Source: MnTg04 sp964568075 (lineage in GTDB: Bacteria > Pseudomonadota > Gammaproteobacteria > Steroidobacterales > MnTg04). From it: a stretch of DNA of 64,000 nucleotides. Position 1 is the first letter of the stretch; each line of letters starts with the position of its first letter. Made by a program: the position numbers and the translations under genes. Below, piece after piece: positions 25,227 to 34,459 of this stretch. The stretch is taken from the NCBI GenBank assembly GCA_964568075.1, contig CAZMOM010000011.1, positions 23,752 to 87,751 on the forward strand. The letters run 5' to 3'. The notes under the pieces were generated by a model that saw nothing but the letters and a program-made list of their open reading frames with translations, ran no database searches and was not told the origin of the DNA.

Positions 25227-26417
25227 ATGAACCGCCGATCGCACAGGTTTACCGCGCTGGCACAGGTGTCGGGGATTATTTTGGGTGTACTTGGACTAAT
25301 CGGCTGTGGGATGGGCCCTCCCGCGGACGCGCCGGGTTGGAAAATTCCGCCCGATCCTCAAATCGTCAATTTCAAACGGGCGGACGCTGAGGTCGTCACG
25401 CAAACCCTGGTCGCACCGCCCTTTCTCCCGGAACACGAGCAAGTGGCAGACGGCCCGCCGAGACTCGTCAAGATTCGCATGGACATCGTGGAACGCGAGG
25501 TGGAGATCGCGCCTGGCGTGTTCGTCTGGCAGATGGCCTTCGATGACTCGGTACCGGGCCCGGTACCCGTGGTTCATCAGTATGACTGGGTGGAACTCAC
25601 CCTGCATAACGGCGCCTCCAAAGAGGCTGGCTTTACGGTCAACGACGGCTCCGGCCCAAACATGATGATGCACAACGTGGATTTCCACGCCTCTGTCGGC
25701 GCTTTGGGTGGCGGCGGATTGACCCAGATCACCCCGGGACAGCAGGTGGTGCTGACCTGGCGAGCCACGAGACCCGGGTTGTTTGTTTATCACTGCGCAC
25801 CCGGCGGGGCCATGGTCCCTTATCACGTGGTCACCGGCGGCAACGGGGCCCTGCTTGTGTTGCCGCGCGAAGGATTGCGCGATGGCTACGGCAAGCCGAT
25901 TCGCTACGACCGGGTGTTCTACTTTGGTGAGCAGGATTATTATGTACCGAAAAATCCGGATGGCACCTGGAAGAGATCTAAGAATTTCGCCGATCAGATG
26001 GGCGACATGCTGAAGGTCATGGACGGCCTCGTTCCGACCCATGTGGTCTTCAACGGCAAGACCGGCGCGCTCACCGCGGACATTCGTCTGGAGGCGAAAG
26101 TCGGCGAGACGGTGCTGATGCTGCATTCCCAGGCAAACTACCCGTCATGGCCGCACCTGATCGGCGGACACGGTGATTGGGTCTGGCCGTACGCGAAGTT
26201 CAACAACCGCCCTGATGAAGGCCTCGAATCCTGGGACGTTGTTGCGGGCGGCTCGGCCGCTGCGGTGCACACGTTTAGACAACCGGGTGTGTACGCTTAT
26301 CTGAATCACAACCTCATCATCGCGTTTGTAAAGGACGCCAAGGCGTTCATTCATGTCGAGGGCGAGTGGAACAACGAACTGATGGAACAGACCTCGCCAC
26401 CAACAACCGTGGAGTAG
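25227..26417 (+). CDS. nirK: copper nitrite reductase NirK, atypical type 1 copper site
   Basis: A 396-residue periplasmic lipoprotein (lipobox LIGC, Cys 27) of two cupredoxin domains that reduces nitrite to nitric oxide. Type 1 copper ligands His 149, Cys 190 and His 200 are present, as are type 2 ligands His 154, His 189 and His 361, catalytic Asp 152 (HNVDFH) and His 310 (PHLIGGHGD). The axial type 1 ligand, a Met five residues after the third ligand (HVVSGMNG in well-known enzymes), is Gly 205 here (HVVTGGNG). The mature protein is otherwise full length. No other denitrification gene lies nearby, so it may act in nitrite detoxification or partial denitrification. The RBS GAGGAGGAGCT is very strong. 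Confidence 0.92.
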   Translation: MNRRSHRFTALAQVSGIILGVLGLIGCGMGPPADAPGWKIPPDPQIVNFKRADAEVVTQTLVAPPFLPEHEQVADGPPRLVKIRMDIVEREVEIAPGVFVWQMAFDDSVPGPVPVVHQYDWVELTLHNGASKEAGFTVNDGSGPNMMMHNVDFHASVGALGGGGLTQITPGQQVVLTWRATRPGLFVYHCAPGGAMVPYHVVTGGNGALLVLPREGLRDGYGKPIRYDRVFYFGEQDYYVPKNPDGTWKRSKNFADQMGDMLKVMDGLVPTHVVFNGKTGALTADIRLEAKVGETVLMLHSQANYPSWPHLIGGHGDWVWPYAKFNNRPDEGLESWDVVAGGSAAAVHTFRQPGVYAYLNHNLIIAFVKDAKAFIHVEGEWNNELMEQTSPPTTVE

Positions 26418-26541
26418 ATCACCCCTCGCCCTGGAACGACAAAACAGGAAAGTCTGACGAACTGGGCCGCCCGCGAGCCTCAGGTGGGGATTCTGAGTCT
26501 GAATTTTGAATGTCTTCTTTTCTCCTGGCCGAAAGCGAACG

Positions 26542-28356
26542 TCAATTACTTCGGTTCGACACCCTATTATTGGCGACGATCGGCTCATCAAATTGCGGCA
26601 GATTCAGCTTTGCGACGATTGCCCGAAAACGGGGCTCATTTCGCAATGGTTCGACCGCACCCCCATATGCGTTGTCAAGTACGATCCAGGGAAGCCAGTC
26701 TGACCGGGCTTCAAAGGCTACTTCCAGCCATCGCAATGCCTCGTCCGTCTCGCCCATTGCCGAGTAAGTCAACGCCAGGTGCAGCAAGTCGCGCGGCGTG
26801 GGATTGTCCGCCAGCGCTTTGGCGATCTCGCGGGCTTCGTCGTGGCGACCAGCCATCGCGTAGGTCGGGCCGAGAGACCAGTTGGCCGGCGGGGTCCCCC
26901 GATCCATTTTTTCATGTATCTCGATTGCTTTTTCAAACTCGCCCTGAGCGGTATAAATCTGTCCGAGCCCGTACCGGCAGAACGGGAAACCCGGTGACAA
27001 ACTCATGCATTCCTCGGCGCCGCTGATTGCCTCTTCCCAGCGCCCTTCGGTCATATACAACCAGGAGGCAAAAAACGCCCACAGCGGGTCGAGAGGACTT
27101 AAGTCTCGCGCTTTTTCGGCCTGGATAAAAGATTCATCGACGCGTCCGAGTAGCGCCAGCAGATATGCATAGTGAGCACGCACATGATCGAGGCTCGGGC
27201 TCAGCTGCAAAGCGCGCCTAAATGACTCATCGGCGGTCCACCAATCCCAGTCGTAATAAAGCTGCGCCTCGCCAAGAGCCGCCCAGGCCTCCCCCGAATA
27301 TTCGTCGAGATCCAGCGCCTTGTGTGCCGCCGCCAGTGCTTTTGGAAAAGCGCCGTGGGTATCGAGACCATGACCGATCGTGTTGTAGCCCAGCGCAAGC
27401 CCTGCATAGGCAAGGGGTTCGCGCGGATCGATACCGATGGCATCGTGCAGATACTGCAATGCCTTCGGTATCGCATCCGGGTCGAGTTGCTTCATAAAAA
27501 ACATGCCTTTGAGATAAGACTCGTAGACATCCGGATCGATCTGGCGCGTTCTGGTCAGCCGCGCAACTTCGTCCGGCGTCAAGGTTACCCTGACCTGCTC
27601 CGCAATCGTGCGCGCAATCTCGCCCTGCATCGTGAGCATGTCCGTCACGTCACGTTGGTAATTTTTTGCCCAAAGGTGTTCGTCGGTCGCTGCATTGATC
27701 AATTGCACCGTGATACGGACTTGATTACCGGTCCGAAACACCGAGCCTTCGATGACATTGGCCACGCCGAGTTCTCGCCCAATTTCGGTCATCGATTTTG
27801 CCACATCCTTGTAAACGCTTGCCGACGTGCGTGATGTGACATGCAACGCACTGATCTGCGATAGATCTGAAATCATTGCGTCATGCAGGCCGTCAACGAA
27901 GTACGCCTGATCCGGATCCCCGGTCAGGTTACTCAATGGCAGGACGGCGATCGAGTTGGGATGGATTTCGCGGCCGAACGTGCTGACGCCAAAAGGTTGC
28001 TCCACCTGGCGAATTTCTCCGACCACGCCGTAGCTTATAGCGACTACTATCAGTGCAAGTGCTGAAAGCAGTACGTAGTCGTTTTTGTTCAGACCAAGAT
28101 CACCGGCCGATTCACCGGATGCCAATGGCGCTGTGCGTACGATTCCCTGCGAGGTGATCTGATAACGCCAGCCAAAAACCAATGCGATAGGAAATCCCAG
28201 AAATGCGCCTATCCAGACATAACGGATGGCATTTTCTGGAATGTCCAGTCCGGGAAATGCGAGGTCTGCAACCTGGAGAATTATCCACGCCGCAACAATG
28301 TAGATCGCCGCGGTCTGGAAAACGCGACGGCGTCGCAGTTCATGAATGAATTTCAT
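26542..28356 (-). CDS. membrane TolB-like/TPR-repeat protein
   Basis: A 604-residue protein. It opens with MKFIHELRRRRVFQTAAIYIVAAWIILQVADL, the usual start of this family, and has three membrane helices in the first 125 residues. A TolB/FlgO-like domain follows (SIAVLPLSNLTGDPDQAYFVDGLHDAMISDLSQISALHVTSRTS), then about eight TPR units from 270 to 590. Related proteins often carry an N-terminal adenylate cyclase or DNA-binding domain; none is present here. The likely role is a scaffold or signalling component at the membrane. The start at ATG 28356 matches the family; a frame extending to 28476 has no support. Confidence 0.82.
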   Translation of the reverse strand: MKFIHELRRRRVFQTAAIYIVAAWIILQVADLAFPGLDIPENAIRYVWIGAFLGFPIALVFGWRYQITSQGIVRTAPLASGESAGDLGLNKNDYVLLSALALIVVAISYGVVGEIRQVEQPFGVSTFGREIHPNSIAVLPLSNLTGDPDQAYFVDGLHDAMISDLSQISALHVTSRTSASVYKDVAKSMTEIGRELGVANVIEGSVFRTGNQVRITVQLINAATDEHLWAKNYQRDVTDMLTMQGEIARTIAEQVRVTLTPDEVARLTRTRQIDPDVYESYLKGMFFMKQLDPDAIPKALQYLHDAIGIDPREPLAYAGLALGYNTIGHGLDTHGAFPKALAAAHKALDLDEYSGEAWAALGEAQLYYDWDWWTADESFRRALQLSPSLDHVRAHYAYLLALLGRVDESFIQAEKARDLSPLDPLWAFFASWLYMTEGRWEEAISGAEECMSLSPGFPFCRYGLGQIYTAQGEFEKAIEIHEKMDRGTPPANWSLGPTYAMAGRHDEAREIAKALADNPTPRDLLHLALTYSAMGETDEALRWLEVAFEARSDWLPWIVLDNAYGGAVEPLRNEPRFRAIVAKLNLPQFDEPIVANNRVSNRSN

Positions 28357-28612
28357 AAAACCGGCCAGGTCGAAAATCGATATTTTTGAAGAATAGCAGA
28401 TATACTGACCCTTTGAGGGCTGCGTTGCTCGACTCGGTCGTCGATCGCTATATTGCCGAAAAGCTGGCAACACCATAACCAGATCCCGGCTTCACGCGTC
28501 GTCGCGCTTGCAATCCGGTTGATTGTTGTGGCCGATCGGCCTGGCGCCAGGTCGCGCATCTATTTTTGTCTCGGCTATACTCCAGAACAATCAAATCCAT
28601 ACGAGTATCTAC

Positions 28613-30499
28613 ATGCGCTATTTGCTGTTTTGCCTCCTGCTGCTCGCCACCGCCACCTTCGCCGCCAAACCCTTCGAAGTTGATACACAGTCTCGTGTCA
28701 TAGCCATTGGAGATATACACGGCGCCTACAGTGATTTTGTCAGCCTGTTACAGGAACTCGAGGTTATTGACGACGCCACCAACTGGCGTGGCGGCGAAAC
28801 CCACCTGGTGAGTCTCGGTGACCTTATTGATCGCGGACCAGGTTCTCGGGAAGTGGTGGAACTGTTGATGAAGCTCGATCATCAGGCTGCCGCTGCCGGC
28901 GGCGCCGTTCATGTGGTGCTCGGCAATCACGAAGTCATGGTAATGAGTGGCGATTTTCGCTATGTCTCCGCTCCGGAATTCGCGGCTTTTGCCGCGGACG
29001 AAACCGCGGCCGAACGGCAAGCATTACTGGCGGAGATTCGTGCCGACAAGAGGGGTCTCCCGGAAGAAGAATTACAACTTCTGTTTGAGAAATCTTACCC
29101 GCCGGGTTACCTGGGGCTACAAAAGGCTTACGCTCCTGGCGGCGCATTGGGAAGCTGGTTGATGGAACTGCCCCTGGTGTTGCGGGTCAACGATAAACTT
29201 TACATACACGGCGGCATATCGGCCGCTATTGCCGAGCAGTCACTGGCGAAAATCAACAAGACCAACAAGGATGATTTGGCCCGCTATCTGGAACTGGTCG
29301 AGTCCTTGCGCGATGCGGGGATATTGAGCCGTCATGTGGGCTTCGAGGATCGGCGCCTGCACCTGAATGCGAAGGCGAAGGTGGGTTTGGCTATAAATGG
29401 GGGAAATCGCCCCGACTGGTTAAACAAGTATTCGGCAATGGTCGAATTGGAGTCTGCCTTTATATTTTCCGAGCGGAGCCCCGTTTGGTATCGGGGCACC
29501 GCAATGTGTCACCCCTACGCGGAATCCTTTAATACCGAGCGCCTGTTAAAACGCGCAGGCGCCAGGCAATTGGTCATTGGCCATACGCCCAATCCCCAGG
29601 GCGTCATTCAACGCCTCGATGGCCAAGTTATCAGGCTGGATACGGGTATGCTGAAATCCGTTTACGATGGCAAGCCCAGTGCCCTGGTCCAGCAGGGCGG
29701 CAATCAATACATCCACTACCTGGGAAATCCGTCACCACAACAACCACTGATATTGGATCGAAGCCTGTCCCGGAAATTATGGCAGCTGGGGGATGCGGAG
29801 CTGGAAGACATCCTGGGCCATGGAGAGATCATAGAATCGGAATACATAGGTACCGGAATCACCAAACCCAAGCGACTGCTGCTGCGCAAGGGCGATATTG
29901 AACAGTTTGCCGTATTCAAGTACGAGGATACGGATCCCGGCCTGGAGACGGCGGCCCGTTATCACCCACGTCGCGATAATGAGTCGGATCGCTACCAGTA
30001 TGACGTGGCGGCCTATCGACTTGATCGCATGATCGATCTGCAGATGGTGCCGGTCACCATCTTGCGCGAGGTGGATGGCCAGCAAGGGGCGGTTGGAGCC
30101 TGGATACCAGCCGCTATCAATGAACGAGATCGCCTCGAACAAGACGTTGCCTTCGACGGTTACTGTGACAAGAGCGAACAGTATCGGCTGCGTTTCCTGT
30201 TCGATACCCTGCTGTACAACGAGGACCGCAACCTGACCAATATCATGTGGACGAAGAAAGATTTTATGCTGACCTTTATCGACCATTCCAAGGCATTCCG
30301 TTCCCTGGAACGTCGTCCAAAGCAGTTACGCAAGGTTTCCCTGCGTCTGTCAGACCTGTTTCGCGCGAAGCTGCTGTCGCTGACGGTGGAAAACCTGAAC
30401 TCTGGACAGTTGGCTCGCTACCTGCATCCGCGACAGATTGAAGCCATCCTGGCGCGTAGAGACCTGATTTTGATAGAGGCAGTGTCCACGGATCCTTGA
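28613..30499 (+). CDS. exported metallophosphatase fused to an atypical kinase-like domain
   Basis: A 628-residue protein with a signal peptide (1-17). Residues 25-350 are a Shewanella-type calcineurin-like phosphatase with all metal motifs: GDIHG (33-37), GDLIDRG (69-75), GNHE (104-107), HGG and GHTPNPQG (323-330). Residues about 395-625 look like an atypical (FAM20/HipA/PI3K-like) kinase: AVFKYED with Lys 436, YQYDVAAYRLDRMIDLQMVP, the catalytic-loop-like NEDRNLTNIM (Asp 538, Asn 543) and FIDHSKAF (Asp 557), equivalent to the metal-binding DFG-type Asp. A phosphatase and a kinase-like domain on one exported chain is unusual. Kinase activity is inference. ATG 28613 is chosen because it starts the signal peptide. 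Confidence 0.8.
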   Translation: MRYLLFCLLLLATATFAAKPFEVDTQSRVIAIGDIHGAYSDFVSLLQELEVIDDATNWRGGETHLVSLGDLIDRGPGSREVVELLMKLDHQAAAAGGAVHVVLGNHEVMVMSGDFRYVSAPEFAAFAADETAAERQALLAEIRADKRGLPEEELQLLFEKSYPPGYLGLQKAYAPGGALGSWLMELPLVLRVNDKLYIHGGISAAIAEQSLAKINKTNKDDLARYLELVESLRDAGILSRHVGFEDRRLHLNAKAKVGLAINGGNRPDWLNKYSAMVELESAFIFSERSPVWYRGTAMCHPYAESFNTERLLKRAGARQLVIGHTPNPQGVIQRLDGQVIRLDTGMLKSVYDGKPSALVQQGGNQYIHYLGNPSPQQPLILDRSLSRKLWQLGDAELEDILGHGEIIESEYIGTGITKPKRLLLRKGDIEQFAVFKYEDTDPGLETAARYHPRRDNESDRYQYDVAAYRLDRMIDLQMVPVTILREVDGQQGAVGAWIPAAINERDRLEQDVAFDGYCDKSEQYRLRFLFDTLLYNEDRNLTNIMWTKKDFMLTFIDHSKAFRSLERRPKQLRKVSLRLSDLFRAKLLSLTVENLNSGQLARYLHPRQIEAILARRDLILIEAVSTDP

Positions 30500-30547
30500 C
30501 AGACTTACAATGGATGAAAAAATAATTCAGACATACCGGACACAATA

Positions 30548-31351
30548 ATGAATAAGGCGTTGATATCAGGAATCCTGGGCGTGGCTATCGCGATCGCAAT
30601 TACGACCGCAATGGATGCGACCGGCTATTCGATGTACAGCGCACTGCCATTGATTCCGTTGGCTGGATTGTTTTGGTTCCTGCAAAAGTTTTCCCGCCGT
30701 GAAATTGGGCTTATCTGGGGAAACCTGCAAACCTATGGCCTGGCGTTGGCTTACCCAGTACTCGTTTTAGGGCTGGTCGCTGCGATCGCCTTGATGCGAG
30801 GCGCAATCGATACCAGCAATGCCGATTGGAACAAGACGTTTCTCAATATGGCATTAATGAGTTCCATCGGCATTATTATGGTCCTGATTACCGAGGAAGG
30901 GTTTTTCAGGGGCTGGCTATGGGCGACGCTAAAAAAAGCGGGACGAACCGATAAGCAGGTTCTGATCTGGACTACTCTCGCCTTCACCCTATGGCATGTT
31001 TCCGCAATTTCGCTTGATACCGGCTTTGATGTTCCCGCTGACGAAATACCTATTTACCTGGTGAATGCGGCTCTGATCGGTGCTGTTTTCGGAATGCTGC
31101 GCATGGCATCAGGCTCAATCGTTGTACCCAGCGTTTGCCATGCAGTATGGAACGGTATCGACTACCCGCTTTATGGTTTCGGCGAAAATGTCGGCGCTCT
31201 GGGGATAGAACAGACGCAAATCTACGGTCCCGAGGTCGGCGTGTTGGGTCTCGGTTTGAATCTCATTTTCGCCGCCGCATTGTGGTTTTGGTTGACGAAA
31301 CCCAGGACAGACGCAGCGGTGTCCCATAAAAATATCACCGGTCAATCATGA
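30548..31351 (+). CDS. CPBP (ABI/CAAX) intramembrane metallo- or glutamic protease
   Basis: A 267-residue membrane protein with about seven helices. The three CPBP motifs are present: TEEGFFRGWLW (motif 1, with the EExxxR core), FTLWHVSA (motif 2 His), and CHAVWNGIDYPLY (motif 3 HxxxN). Members cleave CAAX-type or other peptides within the membrane, or protect against bacteriocins; the substrate here is unknown. It starts about 49 bp after the phosphatase-kinase gene on the same strand, so they may be co-transcribed. Confidence 0.85.
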   Translation: MNKALISGILGVAIAIAITTAMDATGYSMYSALPLIPLAGLFWFLQKFSRREIGLIWGNLQTYGLALAYPVLVLGLVAAIALMRGAIDTSNADWNKTFLNMALMSSIGIIMVLITEEGFFRGWLWATLKKAGRTDKQVLIWTTLAFTLWHVSAISLDTGFDVPADEIPIYLVNAALIGAVFGMLRMASGSIVVPSVCHAVWNGIDYPLYGFGENVGALGIEQTQIYGPEVGVLGLGLNLIFAAALWFWLTKPRTDAAVSHKNITGQS

Positions 31352-31549
31352 ATTTCAGGGCGACTCAGGATTTTGACGCTCATCCTAAGTCGGCTTGAAT
31401 CTGTACGCTCGACAAATTCTCATGAATCCTGCCTGACCAACACCTTGTGCGCTGTCAGATACATGGATTTTAGAATGGTCAGGAGAAACGACCCGGTTTC
31501 GGGGCGTGATCGGTGAGCGAATAGTGTGAGTATTCTACAAAAAAGCCGC

Positions 31550-32032
31550 TCATTTCGACCGGAAGTCAGGTACCCAGCGAGGAACTTTGGCGCAATATTC
31601 GGTATACGAATCGCCAAACAACTTCCGCAGGTGAGGCTCCTCATACATGATCACAAACGCGTGAAATACGGCGAAGACGATCAGTGCATAGACAATAAGA
31701 ATGATAGCTGTGAAAGAAGCGGCCCATGCCAGAATCAGGATGAGCACGCCAACGTACATGGGGTTTCTCGAATACTGATACAAGCCATGGACGACGAGGT
31801 TTTTCGGTGCGTCGATGGGCGCCGGCGTTCCGCGGCCAAAAGTCGCGAAGTCCCACACACACCACAGATAAATCGCTGCGCCCAGGATAAAAAGCAGGGT
31901 CGAGATCAGGGTCATAAACCCAAGTTGCGTGTACCCGCGACCAACGATAACCCAGGGAATCAAAAAAGCGACCGTCCCGGGCGCGACGATCGTGAACGCC
32001 AGGTTCTTGAGAAACAGGATCAGATCAGACAT
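31550..32032 (-). CDS. isoprenylcysteine methyltransferase-like (ICMT/PEMT) membrane protein
   Basis: A 160-residue, four- to five-helix protein. The C-terminal half carries the ICMT/PEMT SAM-binding pattern: GLYQYSRNPMYVGVLILILAWA followed by YEEPHLRKLFGDSYTEYCAKVPRW. Bacterial members methylate small molecules or lipids (for example NnrU- or phospholipid methyltransferase-like enzymes); no farnesyl-protein role should be assumed. It lies tail-to-tail with the CPBP gene. Confidence 0.82.
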   Translation of the reverse strand: MSDLILFLKNLAFTIVAPGTVAFLIPWVIVGRGYTQLGFMTLISTLLFILGAAIYLWCVWDFATFGRGTPAPIDAPKNLVVHGLYQYSRNPMYVGVLILILAWAASFTAIILIVYALIVFAVFHAFVIMYEEPHLRKLFGDSYTEYCAKVPRWVPDFRSK

Positions 32033-32148
32033 GGCCCACCGGTTCAGGTTTTATCAAATCAAGTTTAGCCCACTCGCATACAGACTAGCACGGCTTCGAA
32101 ATATACACATCGGGGTAGAATTTATTCGTTGATCAAATTCTGCCAGCA

Positions 32149-32180
32149 AAAGTCCGCCCGATAGATAATCGGGCGGACTT
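32149..32180 (-). terminator. intrinsic terminator of the gene at 32187
   Basis: AAAGTCCGCCCGAT and ATCGGGCGGACTT form a 13-bp perfect stem with loop AGATA. On the minus strand it is followed by TTTTG. It lies 7 bp beyond the stop codon. Confidence 0.8.
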
Positions 32181-32186
32181 CGACCT

Positions 32187-32603
32187 TTATAATTCTTCTT
32201 CGGATTTGTAGATCAGGGAAACGACCACACCCATGGCGATAAATATCAAAATGCCCGAGATAAACCACTTTAAGACCAGGTGGTACGGCAGCGGATAAAT
32301 TACATAGGAATCATAGGCCTGGACAGTCATCAGAAACAGTCCCATATACAGACCGTAACGAACGCCCTCCCCGATGCCGCGATTCTCATATCCGCGAGTG
32401 AAAATGAAACAGAACATCAACGTCAGTACGGCGCTGGTCACATAGAAAATCCACATCATCCCGTCCATTTGCTCCGTTGGCCTGAAGACCGCCGCCAGAT
32501 CTTTGTAAACAGGGTCCAGCCAGACTTGATGAACCAGAATTCCAAGCGCGTTATAAACCACATAGGCGGCCAATGCGGCCAGCAGAAATCTTTTTGTATT
32601 CAT
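32187..32603 (-). CDS. small four-helix membrane protein, unknown function
   Basis: A 138-residue inner-membrane protein with about four helices: FLLAALAAYVVYNALGILVHQVWL, MWIFYVTSAVLTLMFCFIFTRGYE, GLYMGLFLMTVQAYDSYVIYPLPY and WFISGILIFIAMGVVVSLIY. The GYENRGIGEGVRYGLYMGLF segment is shared with a family of small membrane proteins of unknown function. The RBS GGGGGAG precedes the ATG, and a strong terminator follows the stop. It is probably transcribed alone. Confidence 0.75.
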   Translation of the reverse strand: MNTKRFLLAALAAYVVYNALGILVHQVWLDPVYKDLAAVFRPTEQMDGMMWIFYVTSAVLTLMFCFIFTRGYENRGIGEGVRYGLYMGLFLMTVQAYDSYVIYPLPYHLVLKWFISGILIFIAMGVVVSLIYKSEEEL

Positions 32604-32781
32604 TGTTTTTCTCCCCCGAAATCAATGGGTGAGCATACCCTAGACCGTGGTTCTGGCGGGTTCAAGCTGCACTGCAGAAATCGACGAAACGGGGTCTGGC
32701 CGGCAGTGTCATCCTGGCCGTTACTCTGAGATAAGCTATATTTATTGCGGGATGCGAAGACCGAAGATCACGGAGGAGAAA

Positions 32782-33198
32782 TTGACGACGATCGAGGGCG
32801 CCTGCCACTGCGGTAATATCACGTATGAATTCAAGACTGTCTTTACGCCGGATACCTTGATCATGCGTAACTGCCAGTGCGATTTTTGCAGGGCGCATGG
32901 CGGCGCGACCGCGCGGGATCCAGGTGGCACTGTGAAAATATTAGCGAGTGATCCCGATCTTGTGACGCTGTATCGCTTTGGCACGAGGACCACGGATTTC
33001 GTGATTTGCGGTCGCTGTGGAGTTTATGTCGGCGCGGTGTTAAGCCACGAGGGGAAGCAATACGCGACGCTCAATATGCGGTTATCTTCGCTGGATACCA
33101 GTAACGCCGAGCCTATCGTATACGACGACGAATCATCCGCTGACCGGGTCGCACGCCGCATCGAATTGTTCACGCCGGTCACTGAATGCCCGTTTTGA
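32782..33198 (+). CDS. GFA-family protein (second paralogue)
   Basis: A 138-residue zinc protein of the GFA/CENP-V fold: GACHCGNITYEF, NCQCDFCRAHGG, and ICGRCGVYVGAV. The substrate is unknown. I choose TTG 32782 because GGAGGAG lies just upstream and the product (M)TTIEGACHCG has the family's usual short lead-in. ATG 32752 would add ten residues but has no RBS. Confidence 0.8.
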   Translation: MTTIEGACHCGNITYEFKTVFTPDTLIMRNCQCDFCRAHGGATARDPGGTVKILASDPDLVTLYRFGTRTTDFVICGRCGVYVGAVLSHEGKQYATLNMRLSSLDTSNAEPIVYDDESSADRVARRIELFTPVTECPF

Positions 33199-33276
33199 CA
33201 ATCGAAACGTCCGGGAGCACCACAGTCATTTCTCACTCGGCAATATCTTCTTGAACGAAGATTTACCGCGGGTGGG

Positions 33277-34278
33277 CTAGTCGGTCAGTCTTAATCGCCC
33301 AATATAGTTGGTGTCGGTGCCGAACCAGACTTCCCGTGACGGCCGGTGAAAATACATGTGCCGTATGGTCCCGCCGCCGCTCGGCACCTCGGTCATCCCA
33401 AAGAACTCCTTGGTGTCAGGATCAAATCCGACCAGCCGGTTGGGATCGATACCGGATTCGGCGATCCACAGGCGGTTCCGGTCGTCTCTGGCGGTACCAT
33501 ACGGGAATGATTTTTTGCCGCCGGGCAGTGACCACTCCTTGAACTCGCCGGTGTCGGGCGCATAACGGCCGAGCCTGCCGCCTGCGTAGTCCACGTACCA
33601 GATATTACCATCGTCCATTATTTCCAGACGTCGGGGCCTTGCTGTCGATCGCGGCAACGCGATTTCCTCCATGTCCATCGTTTGCGGGTCAATGGTCGCC
33701 AGTTTGTTAGTGCCAAACAAGACTACCCAGGGCCGGTCATTTTTATCCAGTTTGATGCCATACGGACGTGCCCTGTTCGTTTGGACTTCGACCAGGTGAA
33801 CTTTGCCGGTCCTGGTTTCCAGTTTTCCGACCAGGTTGCTCTGCTGCAGCGTGAACCAGATGTCGCCGTTTCGATTAAAGACCAGCGTGTGCGGGTCGCG
33901 GGCATCAGGATCCGGCATCGGGTATTTGGTTATTTCTCCATTGGCCGGATTCAGTTTCCCGATATGTGCATTGCGGTTTCCGGCATACCAGACGAATCCG
34001 TCTTTATCGACAATCAGGTTATGTGGGTGCGTGCCCTTTGCCACCGCATAACGCTTGAATTCGCCGCTATCGGGTTCCAGATAAGCGATGTAATTTCCTC
34101 TTTGGCCGCAAAACCAGACGCGGCCTTTCTGGTCAACGTACGGGTCGCGCGGCCCGGACGCCTCCCAGGGAACCAGCCATTCCCTGATGTCGGTGGAGCT
34201 ATCCGCCTGCACGTTCGTAGGCGGGAGACCTGTCAAAATCAGCAGCAACAAAAGCATTGGTGAGAAAAAGAGTTTCAT
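33277..34278 (-). CDS. exported Vgb-like (virginiamycin B lyase/SMP-30-like) beta-propeller
   Basis: A 333-residue secreted protein: signal peptide (MKLFFSPMLLLLLILTGLPPTNVQA), then about seven propeller blades with the repeated pattern D..G.vWf......ig.ldp.tg.. (DQKGRVWFCGQRGNYIAYLEPDSGEF, DKDGFVWYAGNRNAHIGKLNPANGEI, NRNGDIWFTLQQSNLVGKLE, DDGNIWYVDYAGGRLGRY). The Vgb family includes streptogramin lyases, but most environmental members have other or unknown roles, so an antibiotic-inactivating function should not be assumed. The AGGAG upstream fits ATG 34278. Confidence 0.82.
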   Translation of the reverse strand: MKLFFSPMLLLLLILTGLPPTNVQADSSTDIREWLVPWEASGPRDPYVDQKGRVWFCGQRGNYIAYLEPDSGEFKRYAVAKGTHPHNLIVDKDGFVWYAGNRNAHIGKLNPANGEITKYPMPDPDARDPHTLVFNRNGDIWFTLQQSNLVGKLETRTGKVHLVEVQTNRARPYGIKLDKNDRPWVVLFGTNKLATIDPQTMDMEEIALPRSTARPRRLEIMDDGNIWYVDYAGGRLGRYAPDTGEFKEWSLPGGKKSFPYGTARDDRNRLWIAESGIDPNRLVGFDPDTKEFFGMTEVPSGGGTIRHMYFHRPSREVWFGTDTNYIGRLRLTD

Positions 34279-34459
34279 AACGAGCATCTCCTGGCGGGTC
34301 TTGATTCTACTCAAAAGACAACCACCGACGATTGTGGGTAAATATTCCCCCGGGCACTTTCGTGAACTCAATCACATATTCTCCGGGCCTCAGCGGCTAA
34401 TCTGCTTCGGTCAGGGATGATTATGCAACACCCAGAGGGTGGACACCGGAGGTTTTACC

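Noticed and set aside
33277..34278. Streptogramin-resistance (virginiamycin B lyase) call
   Set aside because: The propeller resembles Vgb, but most environmental relatives are not resistance enzymes, and I cannot confirm the catalytic His residues by position, so only a Vgb-like fold is claimed.
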